From contig CAZOZO010000008.1 of NCBI GenBank assembly GCA_964584315.1, forward strand, positions 16,898 through 80,897: a stretch of DNA of 64,000 nt. The letters are read 5' to 3'. A program made the translations under genes and the position numbers. How positions within the stretch are numbered: position 1 is the stretch's first letter; the number at the start of each line of letters is the position of its first letter. Origin of the DNA: CAXXOK01 sp964584315 (GTDB lineage Bacteria > Bacillota > Clostridia > Christensenellales > Aristaeellaceae). Positions 32,825-40,204 of the stretch are shown here, piece after piece. The notes below the pieces were generated by a model. The model saw nothing but the letters and a program-made list of their open reading frames with translations. It was not told the DNA's origin and ran no database searches.

Positions 32825-32905
32825 TCAAGCGACGCAACACAAACAGCGCGGGCTGAAATCGCACGCACACATCATGCACATCGACATGGCACATAGTGTC
32901 GTCAC
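32825..32905 (-). CDS. Cys/Met-rich leader peptide of the metNIQ operon (26 codons)
   Basis: A short frame from GTG 32905, with GGGAGG 7 bases upstream, to TGA 32825. It encodes 26 residues with seven Cys and four internal Met, concentrated as CAMSMCMMCAC (residues 5-15) and CLCC (21-24). The RNA starts about 38 bases upstream of the GTG, and an intrinsic terminator follows 18 bases after the stop. This is the layout of ribosome-mediated transcription attenuation, as in trp or his leaders: scarcity of charged tRNA-Cys or initiator/elongator tRNA-Met would stall the ribosome and permit readthrough into metN. The regulatory mechanism is inferred; the frame, composition, ribosome site and terminator are seen directly. 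An overlapping frame from ATG 32892 has no suitably spaced ribosome site. Confidence 0.75.
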   Translation of the reverse strand: MTTLCAMSMCMMCACDFSPRCLCCVA

Positions 32906-32949
32906 GTGGACTCCTCCCTTCCTGGCGCTGCCGCCTTGATGATGGGTTT

Positions 32950-32978
32950 ACGATAGCATAGCGAAAAAGCCTTGTCAA
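32950..32978 (-). promoter_or_regulatory. Promoter of the leader-metNIQ operon
   Basis: Minus-strand TTGACA (32973-32978), 17-base spacer, TATCGT (32950-32955), giving a leader of about 195 bases before metN. Confidence 0.75.
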
Positions 32979-33043
32979 CCCGAATTGGCCACTTTTTTCT
33001 GGATACAGCAAATAAAGTTTAAAAGCCCATGGGAATAGTGGGG

Positions 33044-34282
33044 TTAGCCGTGCAGGTACTTTTCCTGCGCAGGGGTGAGCGTATCCACTGCAACACCCAG
33101 TGCCGCAAGCTTGCGCAGCGCCACGTCACGGTCGATATCCTGCGGCACGGCCAGCACCTCGTGGGGGAGCGACGTGCCTTGCTCGGCCACGCGGCGCGCG
33201 CACAGCGCCTGCAAGGCAAAGCTCATGTCCATGATCTCGGCTGGGTGGCCGTCGCCCGCGGCAAGGTTCACCAGCCGCCCCTCGGCGATCAGGTACACCG
33301 TTCTGCCGTTGGGCAGCACGTAGCCCACGATGTTCCTGCGCGCCTCAAAGTGGCTCACCGCCAGCGCGCGCAGGCCTTGCGCGTCCACCTCCACGTCGAA
33401 GTGGCCCGCGTTGCACAGGATGGCCCCTTCCTTCATGGCCAGCATATGCGCGGGCGTAACCACGCCGTGGCAGCCTGTCACGGTCACGAACACGTCGCCC
33501 AGCGGCGCTGCCTCCGCCATGGGCATGACCGCGAAGCCGTCCATCACGGCCTCGATGGCCTTTACAGGGTCTACCTCTGTCACGATCACCTGTGCGCCAA
33601 GGCCCTTGGCGCGCATGGCGACGCCCTTGCCGCACCAGCCGTAGCCCGCGACCACCGCCGTGGTGCCCGCCACCACCAGGTTGGTAGTGCGCATGATGCC
33701 GTCCCACACACTCTGGCCGGTGCCGTAACGGTTGTCGAACAGGTGCTTGCAATCCGCGTCGTTGATGTTGAACATTGGGAAGCGAAGCTTGCCCGCCCGC
33801 GCGCGGGCCTGCAGGCGCAGGATGCCGGTGGTGGTCTCCTCGTTGCCGCCGCGCAGGTTTGCGGCCCACTCGGGGTGCTCCTCATGCAGGATGTGCACAA
33901 GGTCGCCGCCGTCGTCCACCATCACGTCCGGCAGGGTGGAAAGCGCCAGACACTCGTAACCGTGGATCTCCTCCGGCGTGCAGGCGTGGGTGGCCAGCAC
34001 GGTCACACCACTCTCCGCCAGCGCGGCGCACACATCGTCCTGCGTGCTGAGCGGGTTGCTGCCCGTGGCATATACCTCCGCGCCGCCTGTGTGCAGCACC
34101 TGTGCCAAATAAGCCGTTTTCGCCTCCATATGCACGCACGTGACCACGCGCAGCCCCTTGAAAGGCTGGTCGCGCCTGAACTCCTCCTCGATGCTCCGTA
34201 AAACCGGCATATGCCGTCGCACCCATTCGATCTTCTGCCTGCCCTGCGGCGCGAGCGACGCGTCGCGGATGATCGATTCCAT
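33044..34282 (-). CDS. ahcY: S-adenosylhomocysteinase
   Basis: Hydrolyses S-adenosylhomocysteine to homocysteine and adenosine in the SAM cycle. The 412-residue size is that of the short bacterial type. Motifs: LRVVTCVHMEAKTAYLAQVL, DDGGDLVHIL, GGNEETTTGILRL, FNINDADCKHLFDNRYGTGQ, the NAD Rossmann VVAGYGWCGKGVAMRAKGLG, and GHFDVEV. The C-terminus is truncated compared with eukaryotic enzymes, as usual in this type. CGGAGG precedes ATG 34282. It lies just upstream of the metNIQ leader on the same strand but with a separate promoter in between; together they form a methionine-cycle neighbourhood. No obvious intrinsic terminator follows it. Confidence 0.95.
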   Translation of the reverse strand: MESIIRDASLAPQGRQKIEWVRRHMPVLRSIEEEFRRDQPFKGLRVVTCVHMEAKTAYLAQVLHTGGAEVYATGSNPLSTQDDVCAALAESGVTVLATHACTPEEIHGYECLALSTLPDVMVDDGGDLVHILHEEHPEWAANLRGGNEETTTGILRLQARARAGKLRFPMFNINDADCKHLFDNRYGTGQSVWDGIMRTTNLVVAGTTAVVAGYGWCGKGVAMRAKGLGAQVIVTEVDPVKAIEAVMDGFAVMPMAEAAPLGDVFVTVTGCHGVVTPAHMLAMKEGAILCNAGHFDVEVDAQGLRALAVSHFEARRNIVGYVLPNGRTVYLIAEGRLVNLAAGDGHPAEIMDMSFALQALCARRVAEQGTSLPHEVLAVPQDIDRDVALRKLAALGVAVDTLTPAQEKYLHG

Positions 34283-34369
34283 ATCTACGCCTCCGATTCA
34301 TACGCTGTCCTGCTGCCATTATAGCAAACAAACCGGCGCGCGCCAACCGTGTTCTTTCGTTGCACGGCA

Positions 34370-34399
34370 AAGCCCGGCCGCAACAAAAGGGCCGGGCTT
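34370..34399 (-). terminator. Terminator-like hairpin downstream of trxA
   Basis: Perfect 10-base stem AAGCCCGGCC/GGCCGGGCTT with a 10-base loop, followed on the minus strand by TTTGCC; located 58 bases after the trxA stop. Confidence 0.65.
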
Positions 34400-34456
34400 C
34401 AAAACAGCTGCCGTATGAGTTACCCTGACTGCCTCCCTTGCGGGGGCAAGCGAGGT

Positions 34457-34765
34457 TCAGCCGATCATCTTGCGGATGGCATCCTTGCCGCGGGCACCCA
34501 CCGCCTGCTGGGCTACCTTACCGTCCTTGAGCACGATCAGGGTCGGAATGCTCATGACGCCGTAGCGGGCGGCCAGCTCGGGGTACTCGTCCACGTTCAC
34601 CTTGCCTACCTTGTAGGCATCGCTCTCTTCGGCCAGTTCGTCCACCAGCGGGCTCACCATCTTGCAAGGGCCGCACCAGTCGGCGTAAAAATCGATCAGC
34701 ACGGGCTTGGTGCTGTTCAGCGCCTCAGTTTCAAAGTTCTGGCTGGTAAATTTGATCACTGCCAT
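34457..34765 (-). CDS. trxA: Thioredoxin
   Basis: A 102-residue thioredoxin with active site DFYADWCGPCKMVSPLVDEL, the cis-Pro loop GVMSIPTLIVLKDG and the closing VGARGKDAIRKMIG. It reduces protein disulfides in the cytoplasm. AAGGAGG lies before ATG 34765; the frame is open upstream but a -10 TATAAT (minus strand, 34802-34807) lies within that part, confirming the shorter start. Transcribed on its own downstream of the BTAD-type regulator. Confidence 0.97.
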   Translation of the reverse strand: MAVIKFTSQNFETEALNSTKPVLIDFYADWCGPCKMVSPLVDELAEESDAYKVGKVNVDEYPELAARYGVMSIPTLIVLKDGKVAQQAVGARGKDAIRKMIG

Positions 34766-34837
34766 GTTTTTATTTCCTCCTTCCAATTTGGGAACGGGCA
34801 TATTATACCCGACCCATGGGGGGATGAAACACACACC

Positions 34838-36136
34838 CTACTGATCCAAATCCCCTGCCGCACCGGCTGCGACGATGCGCTCCATGGCAGAAAGGCGCGC
34901 GGCGCTCTTCTGGCGGTCACTCTCCATCTGGCGCTTCATGGTGTTCATGTTGCTGCTCAGCGGCCCGATGCGGTAGCTGAACATCACGTTGCTGTTGGGG
35001 AACTTCTGGTAGAAGAAACGCTTGATGCGCTCCATGACCATGCGGCCGCTGTCCATGTTGACGGTAGGCAGCAGCAGCGCGTACTGCGACGGGCTAAAGT
35101 GCGTGATGGTATCGCCCTTGCGCAGGTGGGCCTTGAGCACCTCGCTCAGGCCCTTCATGATATCGTCCAGCTTGAGGGGGGCGAGGGGTTCGCCGTCCAT
35201 GCTGGTGATCATGATCATCGCGATGTACATGCTGGAGCCAAGGCGCTCGAGGTTTCGCATCTGCATGTTGTATATCTCGCGGAACACCGCGTACTCGCAC
35301 TCGAACGCGCCGTGCACGTCGCCAAACTCCGCCAGCTCGTCGCGGATGGTATCGATGTTCATATCCAGCGTGTCGCCCGCCTGAATGATCTGCTTGTAAA
35401 ACTCCTGAATACCCTCCGGGGGTTTTACACCCAGGTAGCGAAAGTGCATGTTGGTCACGTGCTTGTACTGCATCAGGGCTTCGTTGTTGCGGCTGGTTTT
35501 CACGAGCGCCTGCATCAGCTCCAGATGCAGCCGCTCGTCGAAGGGGTCGGTCTCCAGCGCGAAGCGGCAGTTCTGGATGATCTCCTCATACCGCTCCGCC
35601 TTTTTGAGCAGCGTCAGGTAAGCGTATACGATCTTGATGTACTGGCTGTGCAGGTTCACGCTGCGGCTGATGGCCCAATCGTCCTGGTCGTTGCCGGCCA
35701 GCAGGTCGCCGGTGTAGAGGGTGAGCACCTTCTGGTAGAGCTCGTTGGTTTCATCGGTAAGCTCCGTACGGCCCTCCAGCTTGTCCGCAAGGGCCTCGAA
35801 CTCGAACATGTCCACGGTCATGTTGGGCAGCAGCTGGAAGCGATAGCCGCCGCGGCTGGCTGCGATGCAGTTGCCCAGCCCCTCGCTGCAGCTGTTCAAA
35901 ATGGCGCGAAAGCGGCTGATGAGGGTCTTGAGCGCGTTTTCGGGGTTAGTGCTCTCCTCGTTGGGCCAGAGCACCTCGATGAGCTTATAATTCAAAATGA
36001 CCGCATCCTCCTTGAGGATGAGGTATTGCAACAGTGACATGCCCTTTTTCGATTTTGCGATCACCTGATCGAAGCACTCGTTGTTCACAAACAAGCTGAA
36101 CCCGCCGAACATGCGTATGCGAATTTGATCGGACAT
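34838..36136 (-). CDS. BTAD/SARP-type transcriptional regulator with degenerate cyclase-like C-terminal domain
   Basis: The 432-residue protein starts with a winged-helix DNA-binding domain of the SARP/OmpR type (IRIRMFGGFSLFVNNECFDQ, SLLQYLILKEDAVILNYKLI, LKTLISRFRAILNSC, residues 1-100). Next comes a tetratricopeptide-like BTAD domain (VDMFEFEALADKLEGR, LYTGDLLAGNDQDDWAISR, ALETDPFDERLHLELMQAL, residues 115-250). The C-terminal part (LGSSMYIAMIMITSMDGEPL, LRKGDTITHFSPSQYALLLP, residues 300-400) looks like a GGDEF-type cyclase fold: the active-site hairpin is HFSPSQYALLLP instead of RxGGDEF, so it should be inactive and may only bind a nucleotide. AAGGAG precedes ATG 36136. Promoter TTGAAC-17-TATACT lies upstream. 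Targets unknown. Confidence 0.8.
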   Translation of the reverse strand: MSDQIRIRMFGGFSLFVNNECFDQVIAKSKKGMSLLQYLILKEDAVILNYKLIEVLWPNEESTNPENALKTLISRFRAILNSCSEGLGNCIAASRGGYRFQLLPNMTVDMFEFEALADKLEGRTELTDETNELYQKVLTLYTGDLLAGNDQDDWAISRSVNLHSQYIKIVYAYLTLLKKAERYEEIIQNCRFALETDPFDERLHLELMQALVKTSRNNEALMQYKHVTNMHFRYLGVKPPEGIQEFYKQIIQAGDTLDMNIDTIRDELAEFGDVHGAFECEYAVFREIYNMQMRNLERLGSSMYIAMIMITSMDGEPLAPLKLDDIMKGLSEVLKAHLRKGDTITHFSPSQYALLLPTVNMDSGRMVMERIKRFFYQKFPNSNVMFSYRIGPLSSNMNTMKRQMESDRQKSAARLSAMERIVAAGAAGDLDQ

Positions 36137-36188
36137 AAGCACTCCTTGTTTACAGCCGCGCGCGGCGGCGTTGGTTACATGCAGAATC

Positions 36189-36217
36189 AGTATAACAACT
36201 CTTTTACAAAAGTTCAA
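36189..36217 (-). promoter_or_regulatory. Promoter of the BTAD-type regulator gene
   Basis: Minus-strand TTGAAC (36212-36217), 17-base spacer, TATACT (36189-36194). Confidence 0.7.
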
Positions 36218-36364
36218 GTGCGCGCTTTGGAAATCGAAACATATTCTTACAAAACGAGCGACAGCACCGTGCGCGCGGTCCTGACAGGCAAAAAACAGTG
36301 GCATTTTCAGTGGCGATGAAGTATACTATTTTATGGGAATCGATACCTAAGGAGGTGCAGGCGT

Positions 36365-36556
36365 ATGCAACAGCCCAACCCGAACGGCTATCCGCAGCAG
36401 GATCAAAGGCAGTTCGCGCCCCCGCGCGAGAAGCGGCACGGCCGTGCGGCGCGCATCGTGCGCGGCTATCTGATGATCGCGGGAGGGGTCGCCACGGTGG
36501 TGGGCCTCACGCTGCTCATCGTGAGCCTGTTTGTGAAAATACAGGACTGGCTGTGA
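36365..36556 (+). CDS. Small single-pass membrane protein
   Basis: A 63-residue protein: a Gln/Pro-rich N-terminus (NGYPQQDQRQFAPPREKRHG), a basic stretch, then one membrane helix (YLMIAGGVATVVGLTLLIVS, about residues 35-57). AAGGAGG precedes ATG 36365. Its N-terminal NGYPQ...PPR-KRHG motif is repeated at the start of the next gene product, which begins 28 bases downstream. The pair is likely one operon and may work together in the membrane. I do not recognise a family. Confidence 0.7.
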   Translation: MQQPNPNGYPQQDQRQFAPPREKRHGRAARIVRGYLMIAGGVATVVGLTLLIVSLFVKIQDWL

Positions 36557-36584
36557 CCCTCAGGCGACAGGAGGTTACGTGCAC

Positions 36585-37301
36585 ATGAACGGCTATCCCC
36601 AAAACGCACCGGCGGACACGCAACCGCCCCGCAAGCGCAGGCACGGGCTCAGGCGTTTTTTTCGCCTGCTGACGCTCTTGATCGTCTGTCTGGCTATCGG
36701 CTTCGTGGCCGTGCGTTTCGGCCCCAATTTATACCACAGGCTCTTTGGGAATGGCAACACCACATGGATCAGTGAGCGATTTGGCGAGGAGCTGAAGGCG
36801 CAAAACGAGATGGTGGTGTTCGAGGCCACCCTGACCGGGCAGGACACCGCCCAGAAGGACGCATGGCTGATCGGCAAGGTGCAGGAGGTGCTGGTGCCCT
36901 ACAGCTTCAGCATCAGCTTTGTGGTGGATTTGAGCCGTGCCAGCGTGACCGTGAGCGACGCGGGCGACGCGATCATCGTGCGGCTGCCCTCGCCCACGGC
37001 CAAATACCCCAAGCTGACCGTGGATGAGACCAACATGAAGAAGTATGACCTGCTTTACCCGCTGACCCCCGAACGCTATGCCGAGATCAAGACCGAGATT
37101 GAGAACAAGCTGATCGCCGAATGCACTGCCAAGCAGGAGTATCTGGATGCGGCTTGGGACAGCGCGGTCAAGAATATGGAAGCCCTGTTCAAGAGCATCG
37201 CCGAGCGCAGCGCGCAGGGCGTGACCTGCGAGATACAAGTGATGCGCGACGACCGCCTCTCCGCACCGGACACGGCGGAGACGGCCGCACCGGCGGCGTA
37301 A
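36585..37301 (+). CDS. DUF4230-like membrane-anchored protein
   Basis: A 238-residue protein with N-terminus NGYPQNAPADTQPPRKRRHG, one membrane helix (LLTLLIVCLAIGFVAVRFG, about residues 28-46), and an extracytoplasmic domain with the DUF4230 pattern (EELKAQNEMVVFEATLTGQD, YSFSISFVVDLSRASVTVSD, DAIIVRLPSPTAKYPKLTVD) followed by a charged helical C-terminus (IENKLIAECTAKQEYLDAAW). ATG 36585 has AGGAGG 10 bases upstream. DUF4230 function is unknown. The shared N-terminal motif with the preceding small protein suggests a common cytoplasmic partner (inference). Confidence 0.75.
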   Translation: MNGYPQNAPADTQPPRKRRHGLRRFFRLLTLLIVCLAIGFVAVRFGPNLYHRLFGNGNTTWISERFGEELKAQNEMVVFEATLTGQDTAQKDAWLIGKVQEVLVPYSFSISFVVDLSRASVTVSDAGDAIIVRLPSPTAKYPKLTVDETNMKKYDLLYPLTPERYAEIKTEIENKLIAECTAKQEYLDAAWDSAVKNMEALFKSIAERSAQGVTCEIQVMRDDRLSAPDTAETAAPAA

Positions 37302-37304
37302 AAC

Positions 37305-37490
37305 GGCGCTGTCCGCGCCTTTGGCATCGCAGGCAAGTGTGCGGCCGGTGGCCGCTTCGCCGAAGGTGAAAACAAGCCGGAGATGGCCTGTTTGACAAGC
37401 GTGGGGCGCGACGGCGCCCTGCGCGCCGATCAAACAGGCTGGACAAGGGGATTGAGATCCCCTTCCCAACCATCCCCTTGGGGGGTGTGG
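37305..37490. repeat. Structured dispersed repeat, copy 1
   Basis: About 180 bases that align with 44281-44460. Conserved elements in order: GCGGCC-GGT-GGCCGC hairpin, TTCGCC-GAA-GGTGAA hairpin, a long stem GCCTGTTTGA/TCAAACAGGC enclosing GGGCGC-GACG-GCGCCC, and a GGGGAT/ATCCCC hairpin. Compared with copy 2 the stems keep pairing despite base changes (for example T/A versus A/T in the long stem, GT versus GC pairs elsewhere), so structure seems selected. Lies just after the DUF4230-like gene. Unknown function: structured RNA, regulatory element or small non-autonomous mobile element. Confidence 0.7.
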
Positions 37491-37521
37491 CAGGCTGGTG
37501 TCTGAGAGTATTGTATTGCAA

Positions 37522-37545
37522 AAGCTCGTGCGATCGCGCGAGCTT
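37522..37545 (-). terminator. Terminator-like hairpin, minus strand
   Basis: AAGCTCG/CGAGCTT stem extended by inner pairs, followed on the minus strand by TTTTGC. It may end transcripts from the alcohol dehydrogenase gene that pass the hairpin at 37661-37692. Confidence 0.5.
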
Positions 37546-37660
37546 CTGTCATTTCTGTTCTTGAACGCAACGCGACATCCTGACTGCATGATTTGCGGAG
37601 TTTGTCTGAAGGTACAGGCAGCCGTGCGGATTTTCGCTGTGAGGTGCTCGTTTGCCACGC

Positions 37661-37692
37661 GCAAGGCCCGCGCCGGACAGCGCGGGCCTTGC
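37661..37692 (-). terminator. Stem-loop after the alcohol dehydrogenase gene
   Basis: Perfect 13-base stem GCAAGGCCCGCGC/GCGCGGGCCTTGC with a 6-base loop, 11 bases after the stop codon; no U-run. Confidence 0.6.
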
Positions 37693-37702
37693 GGGGATGC
37701 GA

Positions 37703-38872
37703 TCATTTGGCGAGGGTGTAGATATCGATAAAATCCTGCCGGTAGAGCTTGATATACTCGCCGACGGCGCTCTGCTCGGTGGGCAGGGCGCGGGCGGCGA
37801 GGGCTGCGAAATCGGCATTTTCCAGCCCCACGTCGGACAGGCGGGTGGGCATGCCCAGCGATACGTTGAAGGCCTCCAGGCGGCGGATGCCCTCCAGCGC
37901 CACGGCGGTCTCGTCGCCAAAGGATGCGGGCACATCGAAGATATCGGTGGCGAACTGCGCAAGCTTCGCGGGGTACTGCTTGAGGGCGTGCTTCATCCAT
38001 GCGGGGAACACGATGGCAAGACCAGCGCCGTGCGCGATGTCAAAGCTTGCGCTCAGCTCGTGCTCCAGCTTGTGGCTGCCCCAGTCGCCGATGCGGCCCG
38101 TTTGCAAAAGCGTGTTGTGGGCCAGTGTGCCCGTCCACATTATTTCGGCGCGTGCGTCGTAATCATCGGGCTTTGCCATCACGATGGGGGCGTTGCGCAG
38201 GATGGTCTTCATGCCTGCGGCAATCAGGCGGTCGGTCAACTCCACGTGTTCCACGCGGGTGAAGTAGCGTTCCATCATGTGCGCCATGATATCCACGCAG
38301 CCGCTGGCCGTCTGGTACGGCGGCAGGGAGAACGACCACTCCGGGTTGAGGATGGAGAAGGTGGGCACGTGGGTCACGGAGTTATAACCGCGCTTGAGCA
38401 TCCCATCCTCGTTGGTGATCACGCAAGAGTAGCTCATTTCGCTGCCCGCGGAGGGGATGGTCAAAATGGTGCCCAGCGGTAAAGCCGTTTTGGGCGTTGC
38501 CCTGCCCGCGTAAAAATCCCACACGTCGCCTTCGTAGGGCACGCCGTTGACGATGGCCTTGGCCGTATCGATGGCGCTGCCGCCGCCCAGCGCCAGCACC
38601 AGCCCAATGCCCTCACGGCGACAGATGGCGATGCCCTCGCGCACAGGCCCAAGGCGGGGGTTGGGCACGATGCCGCCCAGTTCCCACACACGGATGCCGT
38701 TCCCGGTAAGGATGGCCATAACCTGGTCGAACAGGCCGATGCGCTTGACGCTGCCGCCGCCATAGACCAGCAGGGCCTTGTCGCCATGGCGGCGGGCTTC
38801 CTCGCCGAGGTGGCTCAGTGCATTGCGGCCGAAGATGATTTTCGCAGGGTTGTGGAACACAAAATCGATCAT
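37703..38872 (-). CDS. Iron-containing alcohol dehydrogenase (butanol dehydrogenase/YqhD type)
   Basis: The 389-residue enzyme reduces aldehydes to alcohols with NAD(P)H. Signatures: NPAKIIFGRNALSHLGEEA, LALGGGSAIDTAKAI, TIPSAGSEMSYSCVITNED, CVDIMAHMMERYFT and the metal-binding KLEHELSASFDIAHGAGLAI. The opening DFVFHNPAKI and the overall length fit BdhA/YqhD-like enzymes of Clostridia. AAAGGAG precedes ATG 38872. Monocistronic. Typical role: fermentative alcohol formation or detoxification of aldehydes. Confidence 0.93.
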   Translation of the reverse strand: MIDFVFHNPAKIIFGRNALSHLGEEARRHGDKALLVYGGGSVKRIGLFDQVMAILTGNGIRVWELGGIVPNPRLGPVREGIAICRREGIGLVLALGGGSAIDTAKAIVNGVPYEGDVWDFYAGRATPKTALPLGTILTIPSAGSEMSYSCVITNEDGMLKRGYNSVTHVPTFSILNPEWSFSLPPYQTASGCVDIMAHMMERYFTRVEHVELTDRLIAAGMKTILRNAPIVMAKPDDYDARAEIMWTGTLAHNTLLQTGRIGDWGSHKLEHELSASFDIAHGAGLAIVFPAWMKHALKQYPAKLAQFATDIFDVPASFGDETAVALEGIRRLEAFNVSLGMPTRLSDVGLENADFAALAARALPTEQSAVGEYIKLYRQDFIDIYTLAK

Positions 38873-39022
38873 GGAGACACTCCTTTGCTAAAACGGGAAT
38901 AGGCACGCGCCTATTATACAGGAACAGGGCGGGCGCGTAAAGGCAAAGGGGAGATACGCCCACCGGCAAACAGGGGGCGATGGGCGAATGCGACCGGAAT
39001 GGCGGGGAGCCGGAGCGCGTGA

Positions 39023-39052
39023 AAGGGCGGGCCGCCGAGGCGACCCGCCCTT
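39023..39052. terminator. Bidirectional terminator downstream of the sodium-pump operon
   Basis: AAGGGCGGG/CCCGCCCTT stem followed on the + strand by GATTTTTT; on the minus strand it follows the stop at 39063. Confidence 0.7.
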
Positions 39053-39062
39053 GATTTTTTAG

Positions 39063-39449
39063 TTACGCTTCCACTTCGGTCAGGATCATCACCTGCACGC
39101 CCGGCAGCAGTTGCGAGAGCGATTCCGCGATGCCCCCCGCCTGCTCGCCCCCGCCCATGACGATCTGCCGCACGCCTTGCTGGCTGGCAAACTCCGCTAT
39201 CGCGGTCAGGGGCACTTCGGCGGTCAGCACGGTCATCTGCGCACCGGCCTCGCCGCACAGGGCGTAGAGGTAATCCAGCGTCTGCGCGTCCAGCATCGCC
39301 TCAGGCCCGGCGGTATCGTCGCTCACCACCACATGCAGCACGTGCAGCGGGCAGTGCTGGCCCAGCGCCATATCCGCCCCGCGGCGGATGAGCCTTGCGC
39401 AGGCCCTTTGCAGCGTTACCAGCACCAGGATGGGGGGCTTGCCTTCCAT
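39063..39449 (-). CDS. Universal-stress-protein-like domain protein
   Basis: A 128-residue soluble protein. The N-terminus PPILVLVTLQRACARLIRRG followed by LHVLHVVVSDD is the UspA-type first strand and helix, as also seen in the KdpD sensor; QIVMGGGEQAGGIAESLSQL near the end resembles the usual ATP-binding G-x2-G-x9-G(S/T) loop but is not exact. GGGAGG precedes ATG 39449. It is the last gene behind oadB, oadG and a membrane protein on the same strand, four bases after the preceding stop, so it may adjust that sodium pump under stress (inference). Confidence 0.6.
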   Translation of the reverse strand: MEGKPPILVLVTLQRACARLIRRGADMALGQHCPLHVLHVVVSDDTAGPEAMLDAQTLDYLYALCGEAGAQMTVLTAEVPLTAIAEFASQQGVRQIVMGGGEQAGGIAESLSQLLPGVQVMILTEVEA

Positions 39450-39452
39450 TGC

Positions 39453-39965
39453 TCAGGTCGCCTCCCGGGCACGCTCCACGCCAGCCACCTTGCCGTCGTT
39501 GCTGTACACCCGCACCTGCTCGCCAGCGGCGAAAGGGGGCGGGCCCTTGAGCGCGTCGTAGTAGAAGAGTCGGTCGTCCTTGGGGTCGCCCGCCGTGCCG
39601 ATGTTCACGGTAAAGGCGTAGAAGTCGAGCCCGTCCTTATCCTGCGGGGTCTGCTCCACACGCGATACCATGCCCGCGGCCTCGCGGCGCTGCCCATCCA
39701 GCATGTAGCCTACATGCTTCAGGTACAGGCTTGCGGGGCGCAGCCAGGTCTCGCCGAAGAACAGCCCATACGCACCGCCCGCCACCGTGAGCAAGGCGCA
39801 CCATACCCAGCCGCTTGCGTCACGGTGCAGGCGAAACCACACGAACAGTGCCACCGCCATCAGAAACAGCAGCAGCGCAGGACCCAGCGAAAGCACGAGG
39901 CGCTTTTGGCGCTCGCTTGCCGCAGCCGCGCGGTCGGTTTCGTTGTAGAGCATGTGCTCAGTCAT
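39453..39965 (-). CDS. Two-helix membrane protein in the oadBG operon
   Basis: A 170-residue protein with two membrane helices (LSLGPALLLFLMAVALFVWF and WVWCALLTVAGGAYGLFFG, about residues 20-70) and a C-terminal soluble domain of about 95 residues with a beta pattern (VGYMLDGQRREAAGMVSRVE, GLDFYAFTVNIG, GEQVRVYSNDGKVAGVERA), reminiscent of small OB-like domains. ATG 39965 overlaps the oadG stop by 8 bases, so translation is coupled. No family recognised; likely an accessory of the decarboxylase membrane complex. Confidence 0.7.
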   Translation of the reverse strand: MTEHMLYNETDRAAAASERQKRLVLSLGPALLLFLMAVALFVWFRLHRDASGWVWCALLTVAGGAYGLFFGETWLRPASLYLKHVGYMLDGQRREAAGMVSRVEQTPQDKDGLDFYAFTVNIGTAGDPKDDRLFYYDALKGPPPFAAGEQVRVYSNDGKVAGVERAREAT

Positions 39966-40173
39966 TCGCGCTTTCCTTCTTGCCAAAGCCCTGCATCAGC
40001 TTGATGGCGAAGAAGAACAGCAGCAGCACGAGGAACACGCCTACAAGGCCCATGACGGTGGTCAGCAGCCCCTTGTCGAGCGTGGAGAGCGAGGTGAGCG
40101 AATTCTGCTTATAAACATGGGCCGCAGTCGTGGCGGCGGCGTCGGTCAGGGTAGAGAGCCAAGCGCCAAACAT
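39958..40173 (-). CDS. Sodium-pump decarboxylase gamma-like subunit
   Basis: A 71-residue protein with one membrane helix (LLTTVMGLVGVFLVLLLFFF) and a short cytoplasmic tail IKLMQGFGKKES, the architecture of OadG, which assembles the Na+-translocating decarboxylase. OadG proteins typically have a longer Pro-rich, His-ended tail; here it is absent. AAGGTAG lies before ATG 40173. It follows oadB by 31 bases. Confidence 0.75.
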   Translation of the reverse strand: MFGAWLSTLTDAAATTAAHVYKQNSLTSLSTLDKGLLTTVMGLVGVFLVLLLFFFAIKLMQGFGKKESAND

Positions 40174-40204
40174 AAGCTACCTTCTTTCTAACGTCTAGGT
40201 TCGA

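Noticed and set aside
32814..32892. Alternative leader frame before metN starting at ATG 32892
   Set aside because: Its ribosome site would be about 16 bases away and its codons show no bias; the GTG 32905 frame has correct spacing and the Cys/Met run.
31698..33011. SAM riboswitch before metN
   Set aside because: The leader does not show the S-box core or the short SAM-II pattern that I can recognise; the leader-peptide reading explains the sequence better.
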